Both the position numbers and the translations under genes were made by a program. The notes under the pieces are model-generated. The model did not search any database. It was not told where the DNA came from and saw only the letters and a list, made by a program, of their open reading frames with translations. Positions 55,989 through 63,707 of a stretch of DNA of 64,000 nucleotides are shown piece by piece (position 1 is the stretch's first letter; every line of letters begins with the position of its first letter). The stretch is taken from NCBI RefSeq assembly GCF_001426265.1, contig NZ_LMDG01000033.1, forward strand, positions 339,336-403,335, written 5' to 3'. Source of the DNA: Rhizobium sp. Root1220 (lineage in GTDB: Bacteria; Pseudomonadota; Alphaproteobacteria; Rhizobiales; Rhizobiaceae).

Positions 55989-56573
55989 TTAATCTTGACA
56001 GAAGGTACTCGCATTGGGAGTCCAATTTCCGTATCCCGTGGCGACCAGATTAGCGATGACGCGGCAAACGTATCGCTTCTGCGCGGGGTCATTGTTGGGA
56101 CCAGCATGATATCGCGCCACCGCCATCGTCCAGGTTTCGTGGCGGTCATGCAGATTACGCAGGAACTTTGCCGCATACTCCACATTGCGACGGGGATCAA
56201 ACATCTCCTCGGCGGACCGGAAATTCTCACCATGGTAGTACTGGTTGATTTGCATGCAGCCGATATCGATCAGCTTTGCACCCGATCTGCGAGCGACATC
56301 TAACTGCCTCAGTGCATCCTGCTCGGAGGGAGGAAAGAACGCCTTCCCCTCGATGTTCAGCGCGAAGGGATAGAGAGAGCCCTTGCGTCCCGTCTCAGTC
56401 AAACCGACCGAATAAAGGATGCCCTCTGGAATGCCATACTTCAACGCGGCTGATTGAATTTCCTGTTCGCACGCACTGTTCGACGCTGCGGCGCTACAGA
56501 TAGACATCCCCAGAACGGCTGCCGCCAGCGGCGCCAGGAGAAGCACCCTCAACGATGGTTTCGCCTGCGCCAT
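55989..56573 (-). CDS. Secreted lytic transglycosylase (SLT-type) of the flagellar cluster
   Basis: The 194-residue protein has a signal peptide (LRVLLLAPLAAAVLGMSICSA) and an SLT fold: catalytic glutamate in YSVGLTETGRKG, DIGCMQINQYYHG, and AVARYHAGPNN. It probably opens peptidoglycan for the rod, complementing the FlgJ-like protein that lacks a hydrolase domain. ATG 56573 has GGAGG five bases upstream and lies inside the 3' end of the fliK gene, an 80-base overlap; a longer open frame to 56696 lacks signal-peptide character. Confidence 0.85.
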   Translation of the reverse strand: MAQAKPSLRVLLLAPLAAAVLGMSICSAAASNSACEQEIQSAALKYGIPEGILYSVGLTETGRKGSLYPFALNIEGKAFFPPSEQDALRQLDVARRSGAKLIDIGCMQINQYYHGENFRSAEEMFDPRRNVEYAAKFLRNLHDRHETWTMAVARYHAGPNNDPAQKRYVCRVIANLVATGYGNWTPNASTFCQD

Positions 56574-57894
56574 TGAATCCTCCGGTGGTGCGCTGTCCCG
56601 ATTGATTCTGACGCTCGCGTGCCTCGCCCTGACCTTGCTGGGCAAACGCCTGCTGCTGGGGTTGGCCCTGGGCATTCGGCTGGGTGCTGGTATCACTACG
56701 GTCGACGGGAGCCAGGCCTATCGTGACGTTGTCGATCGCATAGCCCTGGCTGCGCAACGCCTCGAGGATCTTGCCATGATCCTCCTTGAGTTGACGGTAG
56801 GCCGCCGCCGTCTCGACCTTCAGATCGACATTCAGCGCGTCGCCATGCAGTCGCATCGTTGCCGTCACAAGGCCGAGGTCGATCGGGTTCATCTGAATCT
56901 TGAGCGTATTCACTACCTTGCCGGTGCTCGTCCATTCGGCCGCGTTGGAAAGGGCGGAACTTGCCTGCATCGCGTGTGCCCATTCGGAGTCGCCCGAAAT
57001 CGCTGCGGTAACCGCAGCGGAATTGGTGTTCTGCGCCAAGCCGATATAGCGTCTCGAATCAACAACAGCGACGTTTTCGATGGCGGCTTTGCCACCCGCC
57101 TCCGTTGCCGCGTCCTTGTCGATACCAAGATGCATGTCCATGGATTGCCCACGGCCATCGGCGCGGCTCAGCCTGAACGTTTGGGTATCCACGCTATCGG
57201 GAGCTTCGGCACCCGGCACTTCCGTGTGTTCGGCTCCCTTGCCAAGCAGCGACACGCCCTTTGCATCAGAGACCGCTCCATCATCCTTCGACCTGGTGCG
57301 AGCGCCCGGAGTCTCCCCGCCGTCCACGGAAACCCTGGCTCCGCCCCGCCGCCCCAACATCGCTGCCGCACTCGCGGATGCGTCGGCCGGGACCTGCTTC
57401 AGCAAACTTAGAACATCGGAGATGGGGCTGGCGTCACCCGAAGCTTCTCCGCTGTCAATCTTGCCGGTGTTCGCCGGCGCGGCGTCCTTGGTTTCGTGGA
57501 CCGTCGATTGATCCTCGCCCTTGTCGGAGCTTTCTTCCTTGTCCGTTTCGGCGTGATGCTTGCCGGCGACCTTGACCTGACCACCGCGCACGGTCTTTTC
57601 CGTTGGCTTGTCCGCCAGCGCGTCAGGGTCAGCCTCAGCCTGCCCTGCCGGCGAAGCCTGACCGAGGTCGATCAGCGCTTTCGCAACTGGCCGGTGTTGC
57701 ACTACGTGGCCGTCAGACTGGGCAGGTGCCGCAGGTTCTGCTGCATCCTGCTTCGTTGTGGGGCTGCTCGCCTTGTTTAGCACGTCAGTAAAACCGCCAC
57801 CGGCATCCACACCACTTCCTGCCTGACGTCCGGCCCCCGCCGCCGAGGCGGCCCCGGCTGCAGACGCTCCCCCCGAAACGCTGATGTCCATCAT
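56494..57894 (-). CDS. fliK: Flagellar hook-length control protein FliK (MotD)
   Basis: The 466-residue, Ala/Gly/Asp-rich, low-complexity protein has a C-terminal FliK-type domain: LKIQMNPIDLGLVTATMRLHGDALNVDLKVETAAAYRQLKEDH followed by LRSQGYAIDNVTIGL. In S. meliloti the gene was first called motD. It starts one base after the motC stop; a second ATG immediately follows the first. Confidence 0.9.
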   Translation of the reverse strand: MMDISVSGGASAAGAASAAGAGRQAGSGVDAGGGFTDVLNKASSPTTKQDAAEPAAPAQSDGHVVQHRPVAKALIDLGQASPAGQAEADPDALADKPTEKTVRGGQVKVAGKHHAETDKEESSDKGEDQSTVHETKDAAPANTGKIDSGEASGDASPISDVLSLLKQVPADASASAAAMLGRRGGARVSVDGGETPGARTRSKDDGAVSDAKGVSLLGKGAEHTEVPGAEAPDSVDTQTFRLSRADGRGQSMDMHLGIDKDAATEAGGKAAIENVAVVDSRRYIGLAQNTNSAAVTAAISGDSEWAHAMQASSALSNAAEWTSTGKVVNTLKIQMNPIDLGLVTATMRLHGDALNVDLKVETAAAYRQLKEDHGKILEALRSQGYAIDNVTIGLAPVDRSDTSTQPNAQGQPQQQAFAQQGQGEARERQNQSGQRTTGGFNGAGETIVEGASPGAAGGSRSGDVYL

Positions 57895-57895
57895 G

Positions 57896-59203
57896 TCAGT
57901 TGCCTTCTTTGTTCAAGAGACCGTCGATCTCATCCAACTGCGATCGACTTGACGTCACGAATGAGCTGAACGAAGGGTCACCGTCGTGCTGCCCGCCTTT
58001 ATCGGATGACGGCAGCGCCGCGGCATTTCCCACAACAGCAGGCGAAGCTGGATTCCCCTCCGCTTCCTGCTCAGCCGTCGGCGAAGCATCCGCATGTTCA
58101 GAAGTCATTTCTTGACCATTAGAATTAGGGGTAGATGCTTGCGCCAAGCTTGCTGGATCCGGTGCGCGAAGTATCTGTTCAGCAACGACTTTCGCCGCTG
58201 CTCTCAATGCTTGATCGCGTGGTGACAATTCCTTGTCGGAAATGGTGCCGATGTTCTTGGCCGCTGTATCGATCTTGTCGGTCGGAATCGACGCCATTCC
58301 CCCGTAGAAATCCGCAAGGGCGCCAAAGGCGTTGTCGGAGTCGCCTGCTAGCGCCTGCGCGCGAGCTGCTGCCATTCTTGCAAGGTCGCCTTTGCCGGCA
58401 ATTGCCGCCGCGCGCGCGATGCGCAGATAGACTTCGCGTTGTCGCGCCTCGTCCATGAAGGACAGGATACCTACGACGTCGTCTGCCTTTACCTCGTGAT
58501 CATGATTGACGAGCAGCCTCACGAACAGATCGGCAAACTGGCTTGCGTAAGGCGAATGCAGGAAGCGACGAATGTACCGCCGCGAATACTCCAGCCCCTT
58601 GTCCACCATTCCGGCATCGACGCAGATCGCCACCGAGCGGCGCAGGGCGGCCTCCTCCACGATCGTGCCGGGCGCATGGAGACGCGCCTGATCGTAGAGC
58701 TTCAACGCCTCCATCGGGCTTTTGGCAAGGGTGACATTGCCTCCGACCAGAGCGAGGTAGGGGCCGATCTTCTTGTCCCTGTATTCGTTCGCCGTCTCGA
58801 CGAGGCTCTGGGCAACGAGCAGTCCCTTGCCCGCCATGTACTTTCTCAAGATGTCGCTGACGCGATTGTCGAAGTGACCGTTCACGTCGCGCGAGATCAG
58901 ATATTCCAGCGTCTGCGGATTGCCGCCGCTCATCGCATAGATCAGTGCCGCATCGACGTTCCGATCATCATCGAACACCGAAGGATCGATCGAGCGCAAT
59001 CGCTGATCGATCGTCTCCAGCATGAACCGCTGCATTTCCGCTGCAGAGTGGTCCCCTAGCACGACGGAATCCTGCACGAACTGCAGGGAGCGAAGCATCT
59101 TGTAAGGGGCAATGTCCTCCTGCCCTTCCGCGCCCGCCGCAACAGCCGGGGTCGCAGCAAGGCCGGCGAGCAGCAGGAGAATAAGGCGGGGATGTCGGAT
59201 CAT
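57896..59203 (-). CDS. motC: Periplasmic motor protein MotC
   Basis: The 435-residue protein has a signal peptide (MIRHPRLILLLLAGLAATPAVAAGAEG) and a helical periplasmic body with MAGKGLLVAQSLVETANEYRDKKIGPYLALVGGNV. MotC is a rhizobial motor protein that interacts with the periplasmic part of MotB. It follows motB by three bases. The C-terminal 100 residues are low in complexity. Confidence 0.92.
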   Translation of the reverse strand: MIRHPRLILLLLAGLAATPAVAAGAEGQEDIAPYKMLRSLQFVQDSVVLGDHSAAEMQRFMLETIDQRLRSIDPSVFDDDRNVDAALIYAMSGGNPQTLEYLISRDVNGHFDNRVSDILRKYMAGKGLLVAQSLVETANEYRDKKIGPYLALVGGNVTLAKSPMEALKLYDQARLHAPGTIVEEAALRRSVAICVDAGMVDKGLEYSRRYIRRFLHSPYASQFADLFVRLLVNHDHEVKADDVVGILSFMDEARQREVYLRIARAAAIAGKGDLARMAAARAQALAGDSDNAFGALADFYGGMASIPTDKIDTAAKNIGTISDKELSPRDQALRAAAKVVAEQILRAPDPASLAQASTPNSNGQEMTSEHADASPTAEQEAEGNPASPAVVGNAAALPSSDKGGQHDGDPSFSSFVTSSRSQLDEIDGLLNKEGN

Positions 59204-59206
59204 GAA

Positions 59207-60481
59207 CTATCCCTGATCCGCTTGGACGAGTATCTCGATGCGCCGGTTCTTTGCGCTGAAGGGCTCCGCCTGGTCCTTTAGCTTCCGGTCAGCAAAACCC
59301 GAAACCTGCGACACCCGCTTTTCATCCAGCCCACCACGGACCATCATGTAGTACGCCGCCTGCGCCCGGTCCATCGACAAGCGCCAGTTTCCATTCTCAC
59401 CCTTGTACTGCCGGCCGTCAGTGTGGCCCCTGACGACGACCGCACCCGGCCTGCCCTTCAGGACTTCGCCGATCTTCTCCATGGCCAGCACCATTTCCTT
59501 GCGTGGAACAGCCGATCCGACATTAAACATCGAATCGTCCGTCTGGTCGGAAATGCTGACAAGCAGTCCGCCTTCGGCCGCCGTTACCGTCAGTCCCTCC
59601 GCCAGTTTCCCGGCAATGCCGCCAATCTGCGCCGCGATTTCCTTCTGAAGCTGCTCCGCCTGCTTTTGCTCGTTCGCCTGTTGAGCCTCTGCCGCCGGTG
59701 TATTTTCCTTGGCCTCTGCGGGTACGGTCGAGGCTGGCGATCGAGCCTGAGCATCCGCCGGATGGTCCTGCTGTTTCTCGGCCTCCGCAGCCTTCATCGC
59801 GACCACATGCTGCTCGGCTTCAGCCTTGGCGATTTCAACGGCGTCCTGCGCAGCGTCGGCGGGCGTTTCAGCCGAGGCCGGCAGCTTCTTGTCCGCGCGT
59901 GTTACCTCGACCTGCTTCATCCAGAAATCCGGATCGAAGGGGTCGCGATAGGCCTGCCCGCCGTCCGCACCGGTTGCCGGGCCCGAATCACTTGCACCGC
60001 CCTCGCCCTTGGCGCTGACGTTTGCCTGTTGGCCGACTTCCTGCGCAATCTCGGCAAGGACGGAATAGGGGTTTTCAAAGAAGTCGGCTTCGGAGTAATT
60101 CGTCTGGTCTCCGGAAGTGGCGGTCTGGTCTTCCCCGTTGGCCGCCGATGATCCCTTGGTGGGTTGATCCTCTTTTTCCTTCGACTTGTCCTGTTTTTGA
60201 TCGCCGTCCGCCTGCTCCACAGGCTTCTTCAGGCCCTTTTCCGTCGGCTTCTCATCGGAGAGCTTGATCGGATTGAAATAGGTCGCAACCGATGCTTTGG
60301 TTTCCTCGTTGGCAGCGTTGACAAGCCACATGACAAGGAAGAAAGCCATCATCGCGGTCATGAAGTCGGCATAGGCAATTTTCCAGGCGCCGCCGTGGGC
60401 GCCATCATGATCGCCACCGCCGTGTCGCTTGACGATGATGATCTCGTTCTTGCCGTGATGGTGGTTTTCGCTTTCACTCAT
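59207..60481 (-). CDS. motB: Flagellar motor stator protein MotB
   Basis: The 424-residue protein has one membrane helix directly after the proton-binding aspartate (Asp39 in IAYADFMTAMMAFFLVMWLV) and a C-terminal OmpA-like peptidoglycan-binding domain (about 300-420, VVVRGHTDGRQYKG). The charged 180-residue linker is longer than in enteric MotB. Its start overlaps the upstream gene end by four bases. motA lies outside the window. Confidence 0.96.
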   Translation of the reverse strand: MSESENHHHGKNEIIIVKRHGGGDHDGAHGGAWKIAYADFMTAMMAFFLVMWLVNAANEETKASVATYFNPIKLSDEKPTEKGLKKPVEQADGDQKQDKSKEKEDQPTKGSSAANGEDQTATSGDQTNYSEADFFENPYSVLAEIAQEVGQQANVSAKGEGGASDSGPATGADGGQAYRDPFDPDFWMKQVEVTRADKKLPASAETPADAAQDAVEIAKAEAEQHVVAMKAAEAEKQQDHPADAQARSPASTVPAEAKENTPAAEAQQANEQKQAEQLQKEIAAQIGGIAGKLAEGLTVTAAEGGLLVSISDQTDDSMFNVGSAVPRKEMVLAMEKIGEVLKGRPGAVVVRGHTDGRQYKGENGNWRLSMDRAQAAYYMMVRGGLDEKRVSQVSGFADRKLKDQAEPFSAKNRRIEILVQADQG

Positions 60482-61110
60482 TCCAGAACTTTCTTCAAGC
60501 CCGTCGCCCAGGCAGACATGCGGGTCACGAGGACAGCGTCGCCGAATTCAGCGGTCAGATCGATATCCGACGTTTCGTGGTGGCGAAGAAGGCTCGCCTT
60601 GTCGCCGAGTTCTTTCGCCAGCACCTCGAACAGTCGAGCCGGCCCTTTGACCGTAATCGTGCCTGCGTCGCCTTCCAGGAAGGCCTCCCGCAGGCTCGCG
60701 GCCAGACTGATCGCCGCCTGCTGCGAAACGACATCCGTCAGCACTGGCGCAAGAGCCGTTGCCACGGCGGCACTTACCAGCTCCGCGACCTCCGCTGCTA
60801 TCGCCTCCAGCCGGGAGGCTATCAGCGCGGCTGCTTCGACTTCGTAGCGATCCCGCAGTTCGTCGATCTCGCGCTGGTGCACCAAAGCAACCGTCTGCGC
60901 CTCGAACTCATGTTTCTCCACTAGTGCCGCAGCGGCTTCCGCGTAGCCGTCCGCATGGGCGCTGCGACGCTCGGCCTCGACGTCGATCTCTGGCTCCTCA
61001 GCGTCAGAAAAACCGCCGAATTCCGCAGCGAAATCATCATCTTCAGCAACAGGCACCTGTATTGCCGGTTCGCCGAAATCCTTCAGGTACCGAGAAAGCA
61101 GTATGCTCAC
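60478..61110 (-). CDS. FliH-like putative export ATPase regulator
   Basis: The 210-residue protein has an acidic N-terminus, a long coiled coil (about 55-130, EAAAALVEKHEFEAQTVALVHQREIDELRDRYE) and a C-terminal domain with TITVKGPARLFEVLAKELG then SDIDLTAEFGDAVLVTRMSAWATGLKKVLE. This order resembles FliH/SctL. GTG 61110 is chosen, with GGAG eight bases upstream; GTG 61119 overlaps that site. The repeated flagellar motif lies about 117 bases upstream. Confidence 0.6.
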   Translation of the reverse strand: MSILLSRYLKDFGEPAIQVPVAEDDDFAAEFGGFSDAEEPEIDVEAERRSAHADGYAEAAAALVEKHEFEAQTVALVHQREIDELRDRYEVEAAALIASRLEAIAAEVAELVSAAVATALAPVLTDVVSQQAAISLAASLREAFLEGDAGTITVKGPARLFEVLAKELGDKASLLRHHETSDIDLTAEFGDAVLVTRMSAWATGLKKVLE

Positions 61111-61226
61111 TGAAACCACTCCGTACCTGCAGAAAACTGCGACATGCCGCGCCCCATCTGGAAGACAACTCTCCGGGCACGATCTACCAACGGCGCGCCT
61201 TCATGGATCGAAACTAGGTAGTCAAA

Positions 61227-61237
61227 CTTGCGCGAAG
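61227..61237. promoter_or_regulatory. Flagellar repeated motif CTTGCGCGAAG upstream of the fliH-like/motB operon
   Basis: Identical in sequence and orientation to the copy upstream of flhA. It lies in the 173-base gap after flaC. Confidence 0.45.
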
Positions 61238-61283
61238 ATGAAGGGCGACCGCGAGGGCAACAAGGGCGAGCGCCCAGCGGCCG

Positions 61284-62249
61284 TCACTGCAGCAGAATAA
61301 GCACTTTGCTGGCCGTGGTGTTTAGAATCGAGATCGCCTGCACGCCCATCTGCTGCTGTGTCGCCAGCGCCTTCTGGCGTATCGAGGCCTCGTCCATATC
61401 CGTGTCGACAAGCGCGCCGACACCCTTGTCGATCACGTCGGACATGCTGGCGGTGTAGTCGATACGGTCGCTGATCCGGGCGCTCATAATGCCCAGACCA
61501 GCAGCTGTCCTCGTCACGGTCGACAGCATTGAATCCACGACCGCGAGCATATCCTTCAGCTGTTGGGGGGTGGTATTGGCGTCGAGCTTGATCTCGTTTC
61601 CGGCTGCGGGCGTCGTGGAGCCGGTGTTGAGGAGATAGTAGTTTCGCGGAGTCGTGGTCCCGTCCGCGTTCAGGGTATTCGCGTCCACCGCCTTCGTCAG
61701 CAGTCCACGGTTTGCATCCGACATGTCGATCATGACGGTTTGATCGGCCGGGAAGCCGATGGTCTGCGCCTGATAGTCGCCGCTGGCTCCGCGGATGAAG
61801 CCGCCGATGACGGATCGTGAAGCTGGCAATGACGAATCCTGGTTGAGCAGCCAGTTTTCGCCGGCAAAGCTGCTCGTCTGCACCGTCGTCTGCAGTTGGC
61901 TCTTGAACTCGGTTAGTGTGGTATTGAGCTTGGTCTTGTCAACGCCGGCTTCCTGTGCCGTCACGAGCGTCGTTCGAATCTGAGTCAGCTGTTCGACGAG
62001 GCTGTTCATGGCAGTGTAGGCCGTATCGACCTTCGAAGCACCGACGCCCAACGCGTCGTGGACGTTCTGCAGCGAGCTGCTGTCCGAGCGCATGACACTT
62101 GCATAGGACCAATAGGTCGCGTCGTCAGCAGCCGTTTCGACGCGAAAACCCGACGAAACCTGCTGTTGTGTTGTCGCGGCTTCCTTGTTGATGATGCGCA
62201 GTACCGCAAGGGCGTTTACCTGCGCAGAGCTCGTGATTCTATAGGTCAT
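61284..62249 (-). CDS. flaC: Divergent flagellin (FlaC-like)
   Basis: The 321-residue flagellin has the N-terminal NALAVLRIINKEAATTQQQVSSGFRVETAADDATYWSYASVMRSDS and C-terminal KALATQQQMGVQAISILNTTASKVLILLQ. It is less like its neighbours than they are to each other, as FlaC is in Sinorhizobium; it is the last flagellin before motB, where flaC lies in S. meliloti. Flagellin is exported through the hollow filament. Confidence 0.88.
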   Translation of the reverse strand: MTYRITSSAQVNALAVLRIINKEAATTQQQVSSGFRVETAADDATYWSYASVMRSDSSSLQNVHDALGVGASKVDTAYTAMNSLVEQLTQIRTTLVTAQEAGVDKTKLNTTLTEFKSQLQTTVQTSSFAGENWLLNQDSSLPASRSVIGGFIRGASGDYQAQTIGFPADQTVMIDMSDANRGLLTKAVDANTLNADGTTTPRNYYLLNTGSTTPAAGNEIKLDANTTPQQLKDMLAVVDSMLSTVTRTAAGLGIMSARISDRIDYTASMSDVIDKGVGALVDTDMDEASIRQKALATQQQMGVQAISILNTTASKVLILLQ

Positions 62250-62365
62250 TTTCAGGCTCTGATGTCTGGGGAAACGGGACAGACCGGACTACCGGTAGCG
62301 ACTGACCTGGCCTCATGCCCACGGCTGGTTTCCCAGGCCGGTTTGTCGCTAAAACAAATCAACTG

Positions 62366-62380
62366 TTAAGTGAAGGTAAA
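62366..62380. promoter_or_regulatory. Near-match CtrA box upstream of flaC
   Basis: TTAA-GTGAAGG-TAAA has one mismatch to the consensus, 117-131 bases before the flaC start. Confidence 0.3.
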
Positions 62381-62424
62381 CAACCAATGCGCTCGGCACA
62401 AGGTCTGAAATACGGCCCCACAAG

Positions 62425-62434
62425 CTTCGCGCAA
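62425..62434. promoter_or_regulatory. Inverted copy of the flagellar motif upstream of flaC
   Basis: CTTCGCGCAA is the reverse complement of TTGCGCGAAG, so this copy is inverted compared with those upstream of flhA, flgE and the motB operon. It lies 176 bases before flaC. Confidence 0.35.
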
Positions 62435-62460
62435 CCTTGAATTCGCTTCAAAAACAAAGA

Positions 62461-62488
62461 GAAAGCCGCATGAAGAAATGCGGCTTCC
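62461..62488 (-). terminator. Terminator of the upstream flagellin gene
   Basis: AAGCCGCA and TGCGGCTT form an eight-pair stem around an eight-base loop; on the minus strand it is followed by TTCTCTTTG. It lies 50 bases past the flagellin stop. Confidence 0.75.
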
Positions 62489-62537
62489 AAGACGATCGCG
62501 CATGCCGAAAGAGCTGCTGAAAACCGTTTGTCGATCG

Positions 62538-63446
62538 TTAGTTCTTGAACAGGGTCAGAACGTTCTGCGCGCTGGAGTTTGCAATCGACAGCGACTGGAT
62601 CGCCAGTTGCTGCTGTGTCTGCAATGCCGTCAGCTTGCTCGATTCCTCTTCCATATCGGCATCGACGAGACGGCCGACACCGGAGTCGATCGAGTCGCTA
62701 AGGTTCGATACGAAGCTGTCCTGCAGATCGATACGGGTCGAGATCGATCCCAGCTGGGAGGCGGCCTTGGTCAGCGCGCTCAAGCCAGCTTCGACGGCGG
62801 TCAATGCCAGATTGATATCGGTCTGGCCGAAGCTGTTTATATTCATGCTGAAGATCGAGCCAACGCTGCCACTCGAGGTGCCGATGATGCCCGTCGCGGT
62901 GTCGATGGCGCCGGAGGTCGTCATTCCGAAGAGAACGTTACCGTTGGTGCTAGCATCCAGGACGTATTCTGTCGTCTGGACCGAGACCGCACCGCCCGCA
63001 TTGCGGACGAAGGAAGAGACCACGCTTTTCGTCGTGTTGCCGGCAACCCAGTTCTCACCCGAGAAGGAGGCCGACTGGGCAACACTCAGCAGTTGCTGCT
63101 GAAGCTGTGCAATCTCGTCCTGAATTTTGGCTTTATCGACGCCCTTTTCCGTCGCAGCAACGATTTTCGCCTTTATATCGCTGACAATATCGATGGCGCT
63201 ATCCATCGCCGAATAGGCCGTGTCGACCTTGGCGGCACCCAATCCGAGTGCATCCGAAACGGCGGAAAGCGCCTTGTTGTCGGAACGCATGGTCGTTGCG
63301 ATCGACCAATAGGCAGCGTTGTCCTTGGCTTCGGCAACGCGATAGCCCGAGGAAACGCGGTTCTGCGTGCTTTCCAGACTACCGTTGATGCTGCGCAGGG
63401 TCTGAAGAGCGGACATTGCTGCGACGTTCGTCAAAATACTTGTCAT
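62538..63446 (-). CDS. flaD: Flagellin (FlaD-like by position)
   Basis: The 302-residue flagellin starts MTSILTNVAAMSALQTLRSINGSLESTQNRVSSG and ends QTQQQLAIQSLSIANSSAQNVLTLFKN, the canonical termini, with a variable centre. ATG 63446 is chosen; the frame is open to 63470. It is the second of three adjacent flagellins and has a perfect CtrA box 144 bases upstream. Confidence 0.93.
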   Translation of the reverse strand: MTSILTNVAAMSALQTLRSINGSLESTQNRVSSGYRVAEAKDNAAYWSIATTMRSDNKALSAVSDALGLGAAKVDTAYSAMDSAIDIVSDIKAKIVAATEKGVDKAKIQDEIAQLQQQLLSVAQSASFSGENWVAGNTTKSVVSSFVRNAGGAVSVQTTEYVLDASTNGNVLFGMTTSGAIDTATGIIGTSSGSVGSIFSMNINSFGQTDINLALTAVEAGLSALTKAASQLGSISTRIDLQDSFVSNLSDSIDSGVGRLVDADMEEESSKLTALQTQQQLAIQSLSIANSSAQNVLTLFKN

Positions 63447-63589
63447 GAAATTATCGCCCCTTGCTGGCAAAATTTGAACAGGGACATTCCGGGTCGGTAC
63501 CGGGAAAGGTAAGGAGCGTCATGCCTGCTAACCGCTTCTTAAGCTTGGTTAACATACCGTTTCGTTGACGCCAGAAACCATGAGTTCGG

Positions 63590-63604
63590 TTAACGGTTGG
63601 TTAA
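63590..63604 (-). promoter_or_regulatory. Perfect CtrA box upstream of the second flagellin gene
   Basis: TTAA-CGGTTGG-TTAA. A near box, CTAA-CCGCTTC-TTAA, lies closer to the gene at 63528-63542. Both are in the flagellin promoter region. Confidence 0.55.
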
Positions 63605-63612
63605 CGCGCAAT

Positions 63613-63641
63613 AAAAAAAGCCGCGCTCCGGGGAGCGCGGC
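63613..63641 (-). terminator. Strong terminator of the right-edge flagellin gene
   Basis: CCGCGCTCC and GGAGCGCGG form a stem with a two-base centre, followed on the minus strand by TTTTTTTAT. It is the last of three hairpins after the stop codon. Confidence 0.9.
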
Positions 63642-63652
63642 CTGCGATGTGA

Positions 63653-63671
63653 CCGTCGGCAATGCCGACGG
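63653..63671 (-). repeat. Second stem-loop in the flagellin 3' untranslated region
   Basis: CCGTCGGC-AAT-GCCGACGG is a perfect eight-pair hairpin with a three-base loop. Confidence 0.6.
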
Positions 63672-63682
63672 CTATGTCTGCC

Positions 63683-63702
63683 AGGGCGCCGTGGGGCGCC
63701 CT
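63683..63702 (-). repeat. First stem-loop in the flagellin 3' untranslated region
   Basis: AGGGCGCC-GTGG-GGCGCCCT is a perfect eight-pair hairpin with a four-base loop, five bases past the stop codon. Confidence 0.6.
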
Positions 63703-63707
63703 GTATG

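Noticed and set aside
63539..63552. TTAA-GCTTGG-TTAA as a further CtrA box
   Set aside because: Spacing is six rather than seven bases.
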